Source of the DNA: Acidimicrobiaceae bacterium
GTDB lineage: Bacteria > Actinomycetota > Acidimicrobiia > Acidimicrobiales > Aldehydirespiratoraceae
DNA length: 43,383 nucleotides
Assembly: GCA_028820455.1 (NCBI GenBank)
Contig: JAPPJC010000066.1
Coordinates: forward strand, 1 to 43,383
Reading direction: 5' to 3'
Of the stretch, positions 41,158 to 43,383 are shown piece by piece. Below the pieces are notes generated by a model that did no database searches, was not told the origin of the DNA, and worked only from the letters and a program-made list of their open reading frames with translations. Made by a program: the position numbers and the translations under genes. Numbering within the stretch: the stretch's first letter is position 1; each line of letters opens with the position of its first letter.

Positions 41158-43016
41158 CGCTTTGACTCCCACGCGAATCGAATATTCCCAGCGGAGAAAC
41201 GGAGGCATTTGAGATAACGACTCAAGAGTTTCGGGCCTCTTTCCCCGCGGGTGTCGAGGTTCCAGCAACGCGACAGATCGGAACTCACCTGATCGACGGA
41301 TAAACTCAATCGTGTTGCCGCTAAGAGTTCGAAATCATTACCGGTTTCGCTGCCGCAGTCTCCGATAGCAAGCACAGCTGTGGAGTTATCGGATGATTCG
41401 CTTAGGGCTTTTACGAGGGATGCTTTCGAGTGGTTGCTGTTGATCACATCAACAGAATGCGCTGAAGCATAGGCCTTGTAATCCCTGCCATGCCGCGCTA
41501 TCACGGCACGTACTGTTGGAAGCATGTCGGTTCCACGAACGTCCTGTGACGATTGGATGGATATCTGTGTTGATCTTGTTTCAATTTTCGCTGAATCCTC
41601 GAATTCGGCTTCAAGTTCGATTGCGAGTTCACTGAAAGGCCGGGGTACGAGTGTTCGGTAATTCAGCCGTTCGTCAAGACGAGCACACAGTGATCCGTTG
41701 TACAGCCCGAGAAGAACTCTCGGCCAGTATTCTTCGGGAAGCCACTTCCGTAGTGTTTCGGGGAGCGATTTTCCTCGTCCGGATGCGAAGCCGATTGTGA
41801 GTCCCAGTTTGAGTGCGTGCACGATTCCCGCTTGCACATCGGATGGCGGTGGCTTGGCCCTGGCTTCTGTTGTGCAACAAGTGCCGTCATAATCAAGAAC
41901 TAGGCCTGTGATGTTTTGTTCTCTTGAATACTTGAGCCACCCGTGGAACGCATCCTCTGTCTGACCCCGATCATGAACACCGCAACCCGCAGCGAGTTTC
42001 CGGTCTACTGGCCCGATCCGTTCGCGTTTGAGGATACGGATGATTGGGAGATGGTACAACTTTCGCCCGAACGGTGGGACATTTGGTCGGGCTGGGTCTG
42101 ACTCTGCTAGGAGAAGTGGAAGATGAAAAGATCGAGCCAGCAGGTCGATAGCACTGATGGGCCAGTGAAACTGTGACGATATTCGCGCTATGTCGCTCTC
42201 CTCTGGCAGTTCAGACAAGGTACGCTCCGCGATGGCCGTGGATTGTGAGTCCACAAGTGCTAAAACCGATGTTGCATCTATGTTCCGGCTGAACCCCACA
42301 TGGCGGCCATGAGCGAAATTCCTGTAGTCGGCGAGCTGCACGGAAGCCAATGCCAGTTCTGTGAGTCGGGTTTCAATGTCACGGGCGACATTCTCAAGAC
42401 CCCAGCCATACAGCACGATAAGCCTGCGACGAATAGCGAACGAAGGCGGGAAATACCAGTTCAAGTCATCAGCGTTTGGAAGTCGATGACCATGGGCGGC
42501 AACGAGGGCCGCACTCGTGGCGAGTACCGATCCTGTCGCCAAAAAGCCATCCGGTGGTGCATCAACGGTCACCACTGTGGGGTTCTGGCGCTGAATCCTC
42601 TTCGGCATCTCATCTAGTCGATATTGCGAAACCATCATCACAGGATTATGCTGAGCAGCTCTTGCAGCAGCGAGTGCTGTAACAGCATCGGGATTCCTGC
42701 CACGGGAGGAAAAGAGCACGAATGCCGACCGCAGTGGCGCAGGTTCGTGTATCGACAACAGAGGTGTGGTCGCCCAAGCGGGAGTCTGCGTGCTCGACTT
42801 GTGAAGATCGGCGGCCAGCTGTGCCACTGCCAGCGACCCACCCGAACCGACAAAACGTGTTGGATGACGACCGATGGTTTTCACCGCTCTCACTAAGTCT
42901 TCCAACGGTATTCGTGCTTTGTCGAAAACTTCGGGAAGAAGCGCGAGTTCTCTAGCATAACGCGAAGTCACTGTTCCGTCTGTCACTCTCCTGTCCGCCG
43001 TTCTTCTATTGATCAT
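41154..43016 (-). CDS. SIS-domain and HAD-phosphatase fusion
   Basis: A 620-residue two-part enzyme. Residues about 40-350 hold two SIS-like phosphosugar-binding halves. The first has FVGSGGSLAVAQLAADLH (55-72) and FSSRGRNPDA (102-111). Residues 370-600 are a HAD phosphatase of the Cof/sucrose-phosphatase type, with nucleophile motif LDYDGT (375-379 region), ASGRGKS (motif II), a KASLVKAL lysine (motif III) and GDCGSETGND (motif IV). It would bind and dephosphorylate a phosphosugar or nucleotide. A GGAGAGG site precedes the ATG. It is the first gene of the operon; its promoter must lie in 43017-43160. Confidence 0.85.
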   Translation of the reverse strand: MINRRTADRRVTDGTVTSRYARELALLPEVFDKARIPLEDLVRAVKTIGRHPTRFVGSGGSLAVAQLAADLHKSSTQTPAWATTPLLSIHEPAPLRSAFVLFSSRGRNPDAVTALAAARAAQHNPVMMVSQYRLDEMPKRIQRQNPTVVTVDAPPDGFLATGSVLATSAALVAAHGHRLPNADDLNWYFPPSFAIRRRLIVLYGWGLENVARDIETRLTELALASVQLADYRNFAHGRHVGFSRNIDATSVLALVDSQSTAIAERTLSELPEESDIARISSQFHWPISAIDLLARSFHLPLLLAESDPARPNVPPFGRKLYHLPIIRILKRERIGPVDRKLAAGCGVHDRGQTEDAFHGWLKYSREQNITGLVLDYDGTCCTTEARAKPPPSDVQAGIVHALKLGLTIGFASGRGKSLPETLRKWLPEEYWPRVLLGLYNGSLCARLDERLNYRTLVPRPFSELAIELEAEFEDSAKIETRSTQISIQSSQDVRGTDMLPTVRAVIARHGRDYKAYASAHSVDVINSNHSKASLVKALSESSDNSTAVLAIGDCGSETGNDFELLAATRLSLSVDQVSSDLSRCWNLDTRGERGPKLLSRYLKCLRFSAGNIRFAWESKR

Positions 43017-43162
43017 AGTACCTCTCCATTACATCCACCCTGTATCGGCTTTGTCATCACTCACAATTGTTGCTCACCAGCAGAATCCTCCACTCTGGAA
43101 TAACACGCGCGGTTGCACATTCATCAGCATGCACGAGGGGTGTGACACTAAAGACGCTAAGT

Positions 43163-43343
43163 CTTCACAACTACTACGCATTTGATGCCGTGCCAGTCTT
43201 TTGGGAATGGTTGGAAGCAGAGGCTAAGAAAAGGTTCTTTGGTATCCGCTGTTTTAGTCCTTAATGAGTTGTCGAAATACGATGATGAGTTAGCTGCTAC
43301 CGATGTCTGCACGATGTCCACCTTTTTCAAGGGGATTATGTAG
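43163..43343 (+). pseudogene. DUF4411-like PIN toxin fragment
   Basis: The plus frame reads AFDAVPVFWEWLEAEAKK. After a one-base shift in the AAGAAAAGG run it continues GSLVSAVLVLNELSKYDDEL. This resembles the early part of DUF4411 PIN-like toxins (F-P-x-x-W, then V-x-x-E-L-x-x-x-D-D). The N-terminal catalytic Asp and the C-terminus are not found. The region to the window end (43344-43383) is uninformative. Confidence 0.55.
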
Positions 43344-43383
43344 TTATTGCCACTAGGGTTTGTCTTGTGGCTACCCGAGGTGA

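Overview
The window looks like an accessory or defence island from a bacterial chromosome. The most likely host is an actinomycete-type bacterium. The clues are by-eye G+C near 50%, frequent GTG starts, -10 boxes placed so that transcripts would be leaderless or nearly so, an SLH-plus-RCC1 surface protein, DUF3179 and mycobacterial-style lipoproteins. The taxonomic call is weak. Many pseudogene fragments and toxin-antitoxin loci point to repeated acquisition and decay. No rRNA, tRNA or CRISPR-Cas locus was seen.

Layout: 1-9.6 kb is a type I restriction-modification locus. hsdM-hsdS and a 3'-truncated hsdR (cut by the window edge) lie on the minus strand. Between them are a plus-strand RloA-like ATPase/RloB pair and a large SLH/RCC1-repeat protein. 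9.7-13 kb holds an OLD-like ATPase plus TOPRIM (DUF3226) pair and an HTH-ImmA/IrrE peptidase. 13-21 kb is mostly toxin-antitoxin material (DUF4258/DUF2283, a PIN-like pair, a RelE remnant, VapBC-like, a FitA remnant, an acidic partner plus retropepsin). It also has a DnaQ-like exonuclease-BRCT protein, an AAA ATPase and an IS1595 remnant. 21-31.6 kb has a lipoprotein, a class I amidotransferase-type hydrolase, a DUF3179 lipoprotein and three paralogous AAA/DUF4143 ATPases. Interspersed are wrecks of a DNA methyltransferase, IS1595, an ABC permease, ImmA and BRCT genes. 31.6-35 kb carries DprA and IS481 debris, HicAB and DUF433/DUF5615.

35.4-43.0 kb is a tight minus-strand operon of five intact genes: SIS-HAD fusion, phosphoribosyltransferase-like protein, ORC/CDC6-like AAA ATPase, an unrecognised probable Rossmann-like protein, and PfkB-family kinase. 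Every junction overlaps by 1 or 4 bases. The operon is followed by a truncated HATPase-like gene and a terminator hairpin. The chemistry suggests a nucleotide or phosphosugar-based conflict system, and it is the best candidate for an under-described system here.

The second candidate is the DUF4143 family. Each of the three intact paralogues is preceded by its own array of about 23-bp phased direct repeats, with a different sequence at each locus. This suggests self-specific operators or recognition sites.
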